A program made the translations under genes and the position numbers. The notes under the pieces were generated by a model. That model saw only the letters and a list, made by a program, of their open reading frames with translations, did not search any database and was not told the DNA's origin. A stretch of 64,000 nt of DNA from Synaphobranchus kaupii (taxonomy: Eukaryota; Chordata; Actinopteri; Anguilliformes; Synaphobranchidae). Below are positions 1-11,128 of this stretch, piece by piece; the first letter of the stretch is position 1; every line of letters starts with the position of its first letter. The DNA lies in NCBI GenBank assembly GCA_029718625.1, contig CM056395.1, forward strand, positions 19,680,309 to 19,744,308, read 5' to 3'.

Positions 1-363
1 ACTACAACTGCATCTTCCACTACAACTGCAGCCCCCACTACACCTGCACCTTCCACTACCACTGCAGCCCCCACTACAACTGCAGCTCCCACTACAACTG
101 CAGCCCCCACTACAACTGCATCTTCCACTACCATTGCAGCCCCCAGTACAACTGCAACCCCGACTACAACTGCATCCCCCACTACAACTGCAGCCCCCAC
201 TACAACAGCAGCACCCACTACAACTTCAGCTCCCAATCCACCCGCTGTATCACCAGTCATTTCTTTCACACTGGTGTTCATCTCCATCGACACCTTCACA
301 CCTGACCTTGGAGATCCTACCTCTTCGGCTTTTGAGAATAGAGCAGAACAGATCAGGGACGTG
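1..363 (+). CDS. Large mucin exon 0 (3' part only)
   Basis: The exon enters from the left in frame 1. The first 85 codons are a PTS tract with TTTASS and TTPAPS variants of the TTTAAP unit. The N-terminal half of SEA domain 1 follows at 256-363, with strand residues ISFTLVFIS and the helix leading to EQIRDV. The donor is GTG|GTGAGT at 363/364. The segment matches 5,382-5,744 of exon 1 at a constant offset of 5,381, so it is the tail of a preceding near-identical unit. Reading through the donor would add 14 codons and then a TAA. Confidence 0.85.
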
Positions 364-914
364 GTGAGTCTGAACCTACGAGCACAAAGAGAATACTATG
401 TCCCATAATTTTTTTCTTGTTTTTCCTGTTGTTAGGAAAATGTATTTTACAATGTGCTGTTGTTTCTTACCTTTGAAATTAATAGATGAAGATTCACAAG
501 AGTTGGTAATTCTGTGTCTTTTTAAAATAATCATACTTCTGTTTTCAGCTTGAACCCTTCTTTAAACGGACCTATGTTTCCTTTGTCAAACTGATCATCT
601 TAAGATTCAGGTAAGTGTGTGTGTGTGTGTGTACAAGTTGGAGGGTGTGTGTGTGTTTTTCATGGGTTTGTGATCACACATGCCTACTCAGAAATCATAA
701 CGATGTTTGTAATACGGATATGTTTTTGTCTAGGAGTGGATCTGTAATCACTGACTCGGAGATGGTTTTCAATCGTTCCATGACTCTCAATAGTTCAAGT
801 TCAGAAGCAGTACCCACTGAGGCTGACTTGGCCAGCAACCTGGTAACTGCAGTGCAAAGCTCAAATGCCTCAGCGCTCAATATTAATTCCAGCTCTATTG
901 AAGTCACTCAAATG
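256..914 (+). other. SEA domain 1, type I reference copy (spans three exons)
   Basis: Joining 256-363, 549-610 and 734-914 gives about 117 residues, the usual SEA length. In order it holds strand ISFTLVFIS, a helix ending IRDVLEPFFK, strand residues LIILRFR, and the cleavage motif G (738-740) then S-V-I-T (741-752). These are followed by strand EMVF, helix EADLASNLVTAVQ and final strand INSSSIEVT. In cleaving SEA domains the G-S bond breaks under fold strain; G, S and the following V are present here, while the last two positions are I-T rather than V-V. Five N-glycosylation sequons (NRS, NSS, NAS, NSS, NTT) lie in and just after the C-terminal half. Cleavage itself is inferred. Confidence 0.85.
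549..610 (+). CDS. SEA middle exon, junction 1
   Basis: This exon encodes 20 residues (LEPFFKRTYVSF onward) plus two bases of the next Arg codon. Intron A is 364-548 (185 bp, GTGAGT...TTTTCAG). Intron B is 611-733 (123 bp, GTAAGT...GTCTAG) and holds nine GT units at 615-632, two more than the other copies, which explains its extra 4 bp. Spliced SEA domain 1 covers 256-914. Skipping this exon alone would shift the frame. Confidence 0.85.
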
Positions 915-3900
915 CCTGACAACACAACAGCATCAGCCCCCACTCCGACCACAGCTCCCACAACTACTGCTGCCCCCACTACAACCGCAGCCCCAACAAC
1001 TGCAGCCCTCACTACAACAGCAGGCCCCACAACAACAGAAGGTCCCACAACAGCAGCAGCCACTACAACTGCAGCCCCCACTACAACCTTTGCCCCGACT
1101 ACAACTGCAACCCCCACTGCAACTGCAGCCCCCACTGTAACCGCAGCCCCCACTACAACTGTAGCCCCCACAACAACAACAGGCTCCACTACAACTGCAG
1201 CCCCAACTACCACTGCAGCAGGCTCCACTACAACTGCAGCCCCAACTACCACTGTTGCCCCGACTACAACCGCAGGCCCCACTACAACTGCAGCTCCAAC
1301 TACAACTGCAGCCCCAACTACAACCATGGCCCCCACTACAACTGCAGCCCCCACTACAACAGAAGCGCCCTCTACAACTGCTGTCCCCACTACAACTGCA
1401 GCCCCAACTACAATAGCTGCCCCCACTACAACTGTAGCCCCCACAACAACAGCAGCCCCCACTAGAACTGCAGCCCCAATTACAACTGTAGCCCCGACTA
1501 CAACTGCAGCACCCACTACAACTGCAGCAGCAACTACAACTACAGCCCAGACTACAACCGCAGCAGCAACTACTACCACGGCGCCCTCTACTACCGCAGG
1601 TCCCACTACAACTGCAGCCCCAACTACAACAGCAGCCCAGACTTCAACTGTTGCCCCGACTACGACTGCAGTCCCCGGTACAACAGCAGCCCAGACTACA
1701 ACTGCAGCCCCCACTACAACTGCAGTTTCCACTACCACTGTAGCCCCCACTACAACTGCAGCCATGACTACAACTGCAGCCCCCACTACAACTGCAGCCC
1801 CAACTACAACTGCAGCCCCCACTACAACTGCAGCCCCAACTACAACTGTAGCCCCGACTACAACTGCAGCGCCCACTACAACCGCAGCAGCAACTACAAC
1901 TACAGCCCAGACTACAACCGCTGCAGCAACTACAACCACGGCCCCCTCTACAACCGCAGCCCCCACTAAAACAGCAGCCCAGACTAGAACTGTTGCCCCG
2001 ACTACGACTGCATTCCCCAATACAACAGCAGCCCCCACTACAACTGCAGCCCCCACTACAACCGCAGCTCCCACTACAACTGCAGCCCCCACTACAACAG
2101 AAGCGGCCACTACAACTGCAGCCCCCACGACAACTGCAGCCCCAACTACAACTGCAGTCCCCACTACAACAGCAGCCCCCACTACAACTGCAGCTTCCAC
2201 TACCACTGCAGCCCCCACTACAACAGCAGCCCCGACAACAACTGTTGCCCCGACTACGACTGCAGCCCCCACTACAACTGCAGCCCCCACTACAACTGCA
2301 GCCCCTACTACAACTGCTGCTCCCACTACAACTGCATCTTCCACTACAACTGCAGCCCCCACTACACCTGCCCCTTCCACTACCACTTCAGCCCCCACTA
2401 CAACAGCAGCCCCCACTACAACTGCAGCTTCCACTACCACTGCAGCCCCCACTACAACAGCAGCCCCGACAACAACTGTTGCCCCGACTATGACTGCAGC
2501 CCCCACTACAACTGCAGCCCCCACTACAACTGCAGCCCCTACTACAACTGCTGCTCCCACTACAACTGCAACTTCCACTACAACTGCAGCCCCCACTACA
2601 CATGCCCCTTCCACTACCACTTCAGCCCCCACTACAACTGCAGCTTCCACTACCACTGCAGCCCCCACTACAACAGCAGCCCCGACTACAACTGTTGCCC
2701 CGACTACGACTGCAGTCCCCACTACAACTGCAGCTTCCACTACGGCAGCCCAGACTACAACTGTTGCCCCGACTACGACTGCAGTCCCCACTACAACAGC
2801 AGGCCCCACTACAACTGCAGCTTCCACTATGACTGCAGCCCCCTCTACAACTGCAAACATGATTAGAACTGCAGTCCCCACTACAACAGAAGCACCCACT
2901 ACAACTGCAGCCCCCACTACAACAACAGCCCCCACTACAACTGCTTTCCCGACTACAACTGCAGCCCCCACTACAACAGCAGCCCCCACTACAACTGCAA
3001 CCCCCACTACAACAGCAGCACCCACTACAACTGCAACCCCGACTACAACAGCAGCCTCCACTACAACTGCAGCCCCCACTACAACTGCAGCCCCGACTAC
3101 AACAGCAGCCTCCACTACAACTGCAGCCCCCACTACAACAGCAGCCCCGACTACAACTGTTTCCCCGACTACGACTGCAGTCCGCAATACAACAGCAGCC
3201 CAGACTACAACTGCAGCCCCCACTACAACTGCAGTTTCCACTACCACTGTAGCCCCCACTACAACTGCAGCCCCCACTACAACCGCAGCCCCTACTACAA
3301 CTGCAGCTCCCACTACAACTGCATCTTCCACTACAACTGCAGCCCCCACTACACCTGCCTCTTCCACTACAACTGCAGCCCCCACAACAACAGCAGCAGC
3401 CACTACAACTGCAGCCCCGACTACAACAGCAGCCTCCACTACAACTGCAGCCCCCACTACAACTGCAGCCCCGACTACAACAGCAGCCTCCACTACAACT
3501 GCAGCCCCCAATACAACAGCAGCCCCGACTACAACTGTTGCCGCGACTACGACTGCAGTCCACACTACAACAGCAGCCCCCACTACACCTGCAGCCCCTA
3601 CTACAACTGCAACTCCCACTACAACTGCAGCCCTGACTACAACTGCAGCCCCCACTACAACTGCAGCCCCAACTACAACTGCAGCCCCCACTACAACTGC
3701 AATCCCTACTACAACTGCAGCCCCGACTGCAACAGCAGCCTCCACTACAACTGCCCCTTCCACTACCACTGCAGCCCCCACTACAACTGCAGCTTCCACT
3801 ACCACTGCAGCCCCCACTACAACAGCAGCCCCGACTACAACTGTTGCCCCAACTACGACTGCAGTCCCCACTACAACAGCAGCCCCCACTACAACTGCAG

Positions 3901-5744
3901 CCCCCACTACAACAGCAGCCCCCACTACACCTGCCTCTTCCACTACAACTGCAGCCCCCACAACAACAGCAGCAGCCACTACAACTGCAGCCCCGACTAC
4001 AACAGCAGCCTCCACTACAACTGCAGCCCCCACTACAACTGCAGCCCCGACTACAACAGCAGCCTCCACTACAACTGCAGCCCCCAATACAACAGCAGCC
4101 CCGACTACAACTGTTGCCGCGACTACGACTGCAGTCCACACTACAACAGCAGCCCCCACTACACCTGCAGCCCCTACTACAACTGCAGCTCCCACTACAA
4201 CTGCAGCCCTGACTACAACTGCAGCCCCCACTACAACTGCAGCCCCAACTACAACTGCAGCCCCCACTACAACTGCAATCCCTACTACAACTGCAGCCCC
4301 GACTGCAACAGCAGCCTCCACTACAACTGCCCCTTCCACTACCACTGCAGCCCCCACTACAACTGCAGCTTCCACTACCACTGCAGCCCCCACTACAACA
4401 GCAGCCCCGACTACAACTGTTGCCCCGACTACGACTGCAGTCCCCACTACAACAGCAGCCCCCACTACAACTGCAGCCCCCACTACAACAGCAGCCCCCA
4501 CTACAACTGCACCTTCCACTACCACTGCAGCCCCCACTAGAACTGCAGCCCCCACTACACCTGCAGCCCCTACTACAACTGCAGCTCCCACTACAACTGC
4601 AGCCCACACTACAACTGCATCTTCCACTACCACTGCAGCCCCCACTACAACTGCAGCCCCCACTACAACTGCATCTTCCACTACAACTGCAGCCCCCACT
4701 ACACCTGCACCTTCCACTACCACTGCAGCCCCCACTACAACTGCAGCTCCCACTACAACTGCAGCCCCCACTACAACTGCATCTTCCACTACCATTGCAG
4801 CCCCCAGTACCACTGCAACCGCGACTACGACTGCAGTCCACACTACAACAGCAGCCCCCACTACACCTGCAGCCCCAACTACAACTGCAGCTCCCACTAC
4901 AACTGCAGCCCTGACTACAACTGCAGCCCCCACTACAACTGCAGCCCCAACTACAACTGCAGCCCCCACTACAACTGCAATCCCTACTACAACTGCAGCC
5001 CCGACTGCAACAGCAGCCTCCACTACAACTGCCCCTTCCACTACCACTGCAGCCCCCACTACAACTGCAGCTTCCACTACCACTGCAGCCCCCACTACAA
5101 CAGCAGCCCCGACTACAACTGTTGCCCCGACTACGACTGCAGTCCCCACTACAACTGCAGCCCCCACTACAACAGCAGCCCCCACTACAAATGCACCTTC
5201 CACTACCACTGCAGCCCCCACTAGAACTGCAGCCCCCACTACACCTGCAGCCCCTACTACAACTGCAGCTCCCACTACAACTGCAGCCCACACTACAACT
5301 GCATCTTCCACTACAACTGCAGCCCCCACTACACCTGCACCTTCCACTACCACTGCAGCCCCCACTACAACTGCAGCCCCCACTACAACTGCATCTTCCA
5401 CTACAACTGCAGCCCCCACTACACCTGCACCTTCCACTACCACTGCAGCCCCCACTACAACTGCAGCTCCCACTACAACTGCAGCCCCCACTACAACTGC
5501 ATCTTCCACTACCATTGCAGCCCCCAGTACAACTGCAACCCCGACTACAACTGCATCCCCCACTACAACTGCAGCCCCCACTACAACAGCAGCACCCACT
5601 ACAACTTCAGCTCCCAATCCACCCGCTGTATCACCAGTCATTTCTTTCACACTGGTGTTCATCTCCATCGACACCTTCACACCTGACCTTGGAGATCCTA
5701 CCTCTTCGGCTTTTGAGAATAGAGCAGAACAGATCAGGGACGTG
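734..5744 (+). CDS. Large mucin exon 1 (SEA C-half, PTS tract, SEA N-half)
   Basis: This exon has 1,670 codons plus one leading base. SEA C-half is 734-914, PTS tract 915-5,636 (1,574 codons) and SEA N-half 5,637-5,744. The PTS opening (SAPTPTTAP, then AALTTTAGPTTTEGP) recurs in most type I exons. The 3' part carries a block present three times, with starts at 3,543, 4,119 and 4,821. An unusual hydrophobic interruption, ANMIRT, sits near 2,850. The start is set by the acceptor GTCTAG|G at 733/734. An in-frame ATG at 615 lies in the intron and is not a start. The tract is about half Thr, with Pro and Ala and almost no charged residues, as expected for dense O-glycosylation. Confidence 0.85.
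3543..5340 (+). repeat. Three-copy block of 576/702 bp in exon 1
   Basis: The marker GCGACTACGACTGCAGTCCA starts at 3,543, 4,119 and 4,821. The marker AATCCCTACT sits at 3,701, 4,277 and 4,979. Spacings are 576 bp (32 units of 18) and 702 bp (39 units), so the middle copy carries seven extra units. The right edge of the third copy is approximate. Confidence 0.8.
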
Positions 5745-5929
5745 GTGAGTCTGAACCTACGAGCACAAAGAGAATACTATGTCCCATAATTTTTTTCTTG
5801 TTTTTCCTGTTGTTAGGAAAATGTATTTTACAATGTGCTGTTGTTTCTTACCTTTGAAATTAATAGATGAAGATTCACAAGAGTTGGTAATTCTGTGTCT
5901 TTTTAAAATAATCATACTTCTGTTTTCAG

Positions 5930-5991
5930 CTTGAACCCTTCTTTAAACGGACCTATGTTTCCTTTGTCAAACTGATCATCTTAAGATTCAG
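5930..5991 (+). CDS. SEA middle exon, junction 2
   Basis: The 62-bp exon is the same as at junction 1. Intron A is 5,745-5,929 (185 bp). Intron B is 5,992-6,110 (119 bp) with seven GT units at 5,996-6,009. The acceptor reads TTTGTTTAG, where most copies have TTTGTCTAG. SEA domain 2 spans 5,637-6,291. Confidence 0.85.
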
Positions 5992-6110
5992 GTAAGTGTG
6001 TGTGTGTGTACAAGTTGGAGGGTGTGTGTGTGTTTTTCATGGGTTTGTGATCACACATGCCTACTCAGAAATCATAACGATGTTTGTAATACGGATATGT
6101 TTTTGTTTAG

Positions 6111-8712
6111 GAGTGGATCTGTAATCACTGACTCGGAGATGGTTTTCAATCGTTCCATGACTCTCAATAGTTCAAGTTCAGAAGCAGTACCCACTGAGGC
6201 TGACTTGGCCAGCAACCTGGTAACTGCAGTGCAAAGCTCAAATGCCTCAGCGCTCAATATTAATTCCAGCTCTATTGAAGTCACTCAAATGCCTGACAAC
6301 ACAACAGCATCAGCCCCCACTCCGACCACAGCTCCCACAACTACTGCTGCCCCCACTACAACCGCAGCCCCAACAACTGCAGCCCTCACTACAACAGCAG
6401 GCCCCACAACAACAGAAGGTCCCACAACAGCAGCAGCCACTACAACTGCAGCCCCCACTACAACCTTTGCCCCGACTACAACTGCAACCCCCACTACAAC
6501 TGCAGCCCCCACTGTAACCGCAGCCCCCACTACAACTGTAGCCCCCACAACAACAACAGGCTCCACTACAACTGCAGCCCCAACTACCACTGCAGCAGGC
6601 TCCACTACAACTGCAGCCCCAACTACCACTGTTGCCCCGACTACAACCGCAGGCCCCACTACAACTGCAGCTCCAACTACAACTGCAGCCCCAACTACAA
6701 CCATGGCCCCCACTACAACTGCAGCCCCCACTACAACAGAAGCGCCCTCTACAACTGCTGTCCCCACTACAACTGCAGCCCCAACTACAATAGCTGCCCC
6801 CACTACAACTGTAGCCCCCACAACAACAGCAGCCCCCACTAGAACTGCAGCCCCAATTACAACTGTAGCCCCGACTACAACTGCAGCACCCACTACAACT
6901 GCAGCAGCAACTACAACTACAGCCCAGACTACAACCGCAGCAGCAACTACTACCACGGCCCCCTCTACTACCGCAGGTCCCACTACAACTGCAGCCCCAA
7001 CTACAACAGCAGCCCAGACTTCAACTGTTGCCCCGACTACGACTGCAGTCCCCGGTACAACAGCAGCCCAGACTACAACTGCAGCCCCCACTACAACTGC
7101 AGTTTCCACTACCACTGTAGCCCCCACTACAACTGCAGCCATGACTACAACTGCAGCCCCCACTACAACTGCAGCCCCGACTACAACAGCAGCCCCCACT
7201 ACAACTGCAGCCCCAACTACAACTGTAGCCCCGACTACAACTGCAGCGCCCACTACAACCGCAGCAGCAACTACAACTACAGCCCAGACTACAACCGCAG
7301 CAGCAACTACAACCACGGCCCCCTCTACAACCGCAGCCCCCACTAAAACAGCAGCCCAGACTAGAACTGTTGCCCCGACTACGACTGCATTCCCCAATAC
7401 AACAGCAGCCCCCACTACAACTGCAGCCCCCACTACAACCGCAGCTCCCACTACAACTGCAGCCCCCACTACAACAGAAGCGGCCACTACAACTGCAGCC
7501 CCCACGACAACTGCAGCCCCAACTACAACTGCAGTCCCCACTACAACAGCAGCCCCCACTACAACTGCAGCTTCCACTACCACTGCAGCCCCCACTACAA
7601 CAGCAGCCCCGACAACAACTGTTGCCCCGACTACGACTGCAGCCCCCACTACAACTGCAGCCCCCACTACAACTGCAGCCCCTACTACAACTGCTGCTCC
7701 CACTACAACTGCATCTTCCACTACAACTGCAGCCCCCACTACACCTGCCCCTTCCACTACCACTTCAGCCCCCACTACAACAGCAGCCCCCACTACAACT
7801 GCAGCTTCCACTACCACTGCAGCCCCCACTACAACAGCAGCCCCGACAACAACTGTTGCCCCGACTACGACTGCAGCCCCCACTACAACTGCAGCCCCCA
7901 CTACAACTGCAGCCCCTACTACAACTGCTGCTCCCACTACAACTGCAACTTCCACTACAACTGCAGCCCCCACTACACATGCCCCTTCCACTACCACTTC
8001 AGCCCCCACTACAACTGCAGCTTCCACTACCACTGCAGCCCCCACTACAACAGCAGCCCCGACTACAACTGTTGCCCCGACTACGACTGCAGTCCCCACT
8101 ACAACAGCATCCCCCACTACAACTGCAGCCCCCACTACAACAGCAGCCCCCACTACAAATGCACCTTCCACTACCACTGCAGCCCCCACTAGAACTGCAG
8201 CCCCCACTACACCTGCAGCCCCTACTACAACTGCAGCTCCCACTACAACTGCAGCCCACACTACAACTGCATCTTCCACTACAACTGCAGCCCCCACTAC
8301 ACCTGCACCTTCCACTACCACTGCAGCCCCCACTACAATTGCAGCCCCCACTACAACTGCATCTTCCACTACAACTGCAGCCCCCACTACACCTGCACCT
8401 TCCACTACCACTGCATCCCCCACTACAACTGCAGCTCCCACTACAACTGCAGCCCCCACTACAACTGCATCTTCCACTACCATTGCAGCCCCCAGTACAA
8501 CTGCAACCCCGACTACAACTGCATCCCCCACTACAACTGCAGCCCCCACTACAACAGCAGCACCTACTACAACTTCAGCTCCCAATCCACCCGCTGTATC
8601 ACCAGTCATTTCTTTCACACTGCTGTTCATCTCCATCGACACCTTCACACCTGACCTTGGAGATCCTACCTCTTCGGCTTTTGAGAATAGAGCAGAACAG
8701 ATCAGGGACGTG
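6111..8712 (+). CDS. Large mucin exon 2
   Basis: This exon has 867 codons: SEA C-half 6,111-6,291, PTS 6,292-8,604 (771 codons) and SEA N-half 8,605-8,712. It follows exon 1 in order up to about 8,100, then jumps straight to the 3'-terminal block. It thus looks like a version of exon 1 shortened by about 2.4 kb inside the repeat. A substitution at 8,633 changes FTLVFIS to FTLLFIS in the first SEA strand, the only copy with this change. Confidence 0.85.
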
Positions 8713-8897
8713 GTGAGTCTGAACCTACGAGCACAAAGAGAATACTATGTCCCATAATTTTTTTCTTGTTTTTCCTGTTGTTAGGAAAATGTATTTTACA
8801 ATGTGCTGTTGTTTCTTACCTTTGAAATTAATAGATGAAGATTCACAAGAGTTGGTAATTCTGTGTCTTTTTAAAATAATCATACTTCTGTTTTCAG

Positions 8898-8959
8898 CTT
8901 GAACCCTTCTTTAAACGGACCTATGTTTCCTTTGTCAAACTGATCATCTTAAGATTCAG
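8898..8959 (+). CDS. SEA middle exon, junction 3
   Basis: This is a standard 62-bp exon. Intron A is 8,713-8,897 (185 bp) and intron B 8,960-9,078 (119 bp, acceptor GTCTAG). SEA domain 3 spans 8,605-9,259. Confidence 0.85.
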
Positions 8960-9078
8960 GTAAGTGTGTGTGTGTGTACAAGTTGGAGGGTGTGTGTGTG
9001 TTTTTCATGGGTTTGTGATCACACATGCCTACTCAGAAATCATAACGATGTTTGTAATACGGATATGTTTTTGTCTAG

Positions 9079-10762
9079 GAGTGGATCTGTAATCACTGAC
9101 TCGGAGATGGTTTTCAATCGTTCCATGACTCTCAATAGTTCAAGTTCAGAAGCAGTACCCACTGAGGCTGACTTGGCCAGCAACCTGGTAACTGCAGTGC
9201 AAAGCTCAAATGCCTCAGCGCTCAATATTAATTCCAGCTCTATTGAAGTCACTCAAATGCCTGACAACACAACAGCATCAGCCCCCACTCCGACCACAGC
9301 TCCCACAACTACTGCTGCCCCCACTACAACCGCAGCCCCAACAACTGCAGCCCTCACTACAACAGCAGGCCCCACAACAACAGAAGGTCCCACAACAGCA
9401 GCAGCCACTACAACTGCAGCCCCCACTACAACCTTTGCCCCGACTACAACTGCAACCCCCACTACAACTGCAGACCCCACTGTAACCGCAGCCCCAACTA
9501 CAACTGTAGCCCCCACAACAACAACAGGCTCCACTACAACTGCAGCCCCAACTACCACTGCAGCAGGCTCCACTACAACTGCAGCCCCAACTACCACTGT
9601 TGCCCCGACTACAACCGCAGGCCCCACTACAACTGCAGCTCCAACTACAACTGCAGCCCCAACTACAACCATGGCCCCCACTACAACGGCAGCCCCCACT
9701 ACAACAGAAGCGCCCTCTACAACTGCTGTCCCCACTACAACTGCAATCCCTACTACAACTGCAGCCCCGACTGCAACAGCAGCCTCCACTACAACTGCCC
9801 CTTCCACTACCACTGCAGCCCCCACTACAACTGCAGCTTCCACTACCACTGCAGCCCCCACTACAACAGCAGCCCCGACTACAACTGTTGCCCCGACTAC
9901 GACTGCAGTCCCCACTACAACAGCAGCCCCCACTACAACTGCAGCCCCCACTACAACAGCAGCCCCCACTACAAATGCACCTTCCACTACCACTGCAGCC
10001 CCCACTAGAACTGCAGCCCCCACTACACCTGCAGCCCCTACTACAACTGCAGCTCCCACTACAACTGCAGCCCACACTACAACTGCATCTTCCACTACAA
10101 CTGCAGCCCCCACTACACCTGCACCTTCCACTACCACTGCAGCCCCCACTACAACAGCAGCCCCCACTACAACTGCAGCCCCCACTACAACAGCAGCCCC
10201 CACTACAAATGCACCTTCCACTACCACTGCAGCCCCCACTAGAACTGCAGCCCCCACTACACCTGCAGCCCCTACTACAACTGCAGCTCCCACTACAACT
10301 GCAGCCCACACTACAACTGCATCTTCCACTACAACTGCAGCCCCCACTACACCTGCACCTTCCACTACCACTGCAGCCCCCACTACAACTGCAGCCCCCA
10401 CTACAACTGCATCTTCCACTACAACTGCAGCCCCCACTACACCTGCACCTTCCACTACCACTGCAGCCCCCACTACAACTGCAGCTCCCACTACAACTGC
10501 AGCCCCCACTACAACTGCATCTTCCACTACCATTGCAGCCCCCAGTACAACTGCAACCCCGACTACAACTGCATCCCCCACTACAACTGCAGCCCCCACT
10601 ACAAGAGCAGCACCCACTACAACTTCAGCTCCCAATCCACCCGCTGTATCACCAGTCATTTCTTTCACACTGGTGTTCATCTCCATCGACACCTTCACAC
10701 CTGACCTTGGAGATCCTACCTCTTCGGCTTTTGAGAATAGAGCAGAACAGATCAGGGACGTG
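9079..10762 (+). CDS. Large mucin exon 3 (shortest complete)
   Basis: This exon has 561 codons: SEA C-half 9,079-9,259, PTS 9,260-10,654 (465 codons) and SEA N-half 10,655-10,762. The 5' part follows exon 1 to about 9,740, then jumps to the AIPTTTAAPTATAAS block. A 234-bp block containing TTNAPSTTTAAPTRTAAP is repeated in tandem, with markers at 9,973 and 10,207. Single changes TADPTVTAAP and TTRAAP add charged residues to the tract. It shows how small a unit can become while keeping both SEA halves and the frame. Confidence 0.85.
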
Positions 10763-10947
10763 GTGAGTCTGAACCTACGAGCACAAAGAGAATACTATGT
10801 CCCATAATTTTTTTCTTGTTTTTCCTGTTGTTAGGAAAATGTATTTTACAATGTGCTGTTGTTTCTTACCTTTGAAATTAATAGATGAAGATTCACAAGA
10901 GTTGGTAATTCTGTGTCTTTTTTAAATAATCATACTTCTGTTTTCAG

Positions 10948-11009
10948 CTTGAACCCTTCTTTAAACGGACCTATGTTTCCTTTGTCAAACTGATCATCTT
11001 AAGATTCAG
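10948..11009 (+). CDS. SEA middle exon, junction 4 (GTATGT donor)
   Basis: The coding sequence is standard. Intron A is 10,763-10,947 (185 bp) and intron B 11,010-11,128 (119 bp). The donor of intron B is GTATGT instead of GTAAGT. That still fits the donor consensus but removes the immediate in-frame TAA seen on retention of the other type I copies. SEA domain 4 spans 10,655-11,309. Confidence 0.85.
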
Positions 11010-11128
11010 GTATGTGTGTGTGTGTGTACAAGTTGGAGGGTGTGTGTGTGTTTTTCATGGGTTTGTGATCACACATGCCTACTCAGAAATCATAACGATG
11101 TTTGTAATACGGATATGTTTTTGTCTAG

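Noticed and set aside
364..408. Stop codon after each large exon as a true protein end
   Set aside because: The 14-codon extension begins exactly at a GTGAGT donor. Splicing to the 62-bp exon restores a complete SEA domain, so the stop is read as intronic; retention products remain possible.
615..733. Possible start codon and Cys-rich leader (MCVCTSW...) before each large exon
   Set aside because: This is the GT-rich intron B read in frame. The acceptor TCTAG|G follows it, and using it would lose the first half of the SEA domain.
695..907. Repeated 65-70 residue minus-strand ORF opposite each type I SEA C-half
   Set aside because: It recurs only because the SEA exon is duplicated. The plus strand of the same segment encodes a recognisable SEA domain with splice sites.
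915..5636. CRISPR array or other prokaryotic repeat
   Set aside because: The repeats are contiguous, coding and without unique spacers, and the region has spliceosomal introns.
915..5636. Antifreeze glycoprotein gene (Thr-Ala-Ala repeats)
   Set aside because: The unit is TTTAAP rather than a Thr-Ala-Ala tripeptide with cleavable spacers, and each tract is bounded by SEA halves.
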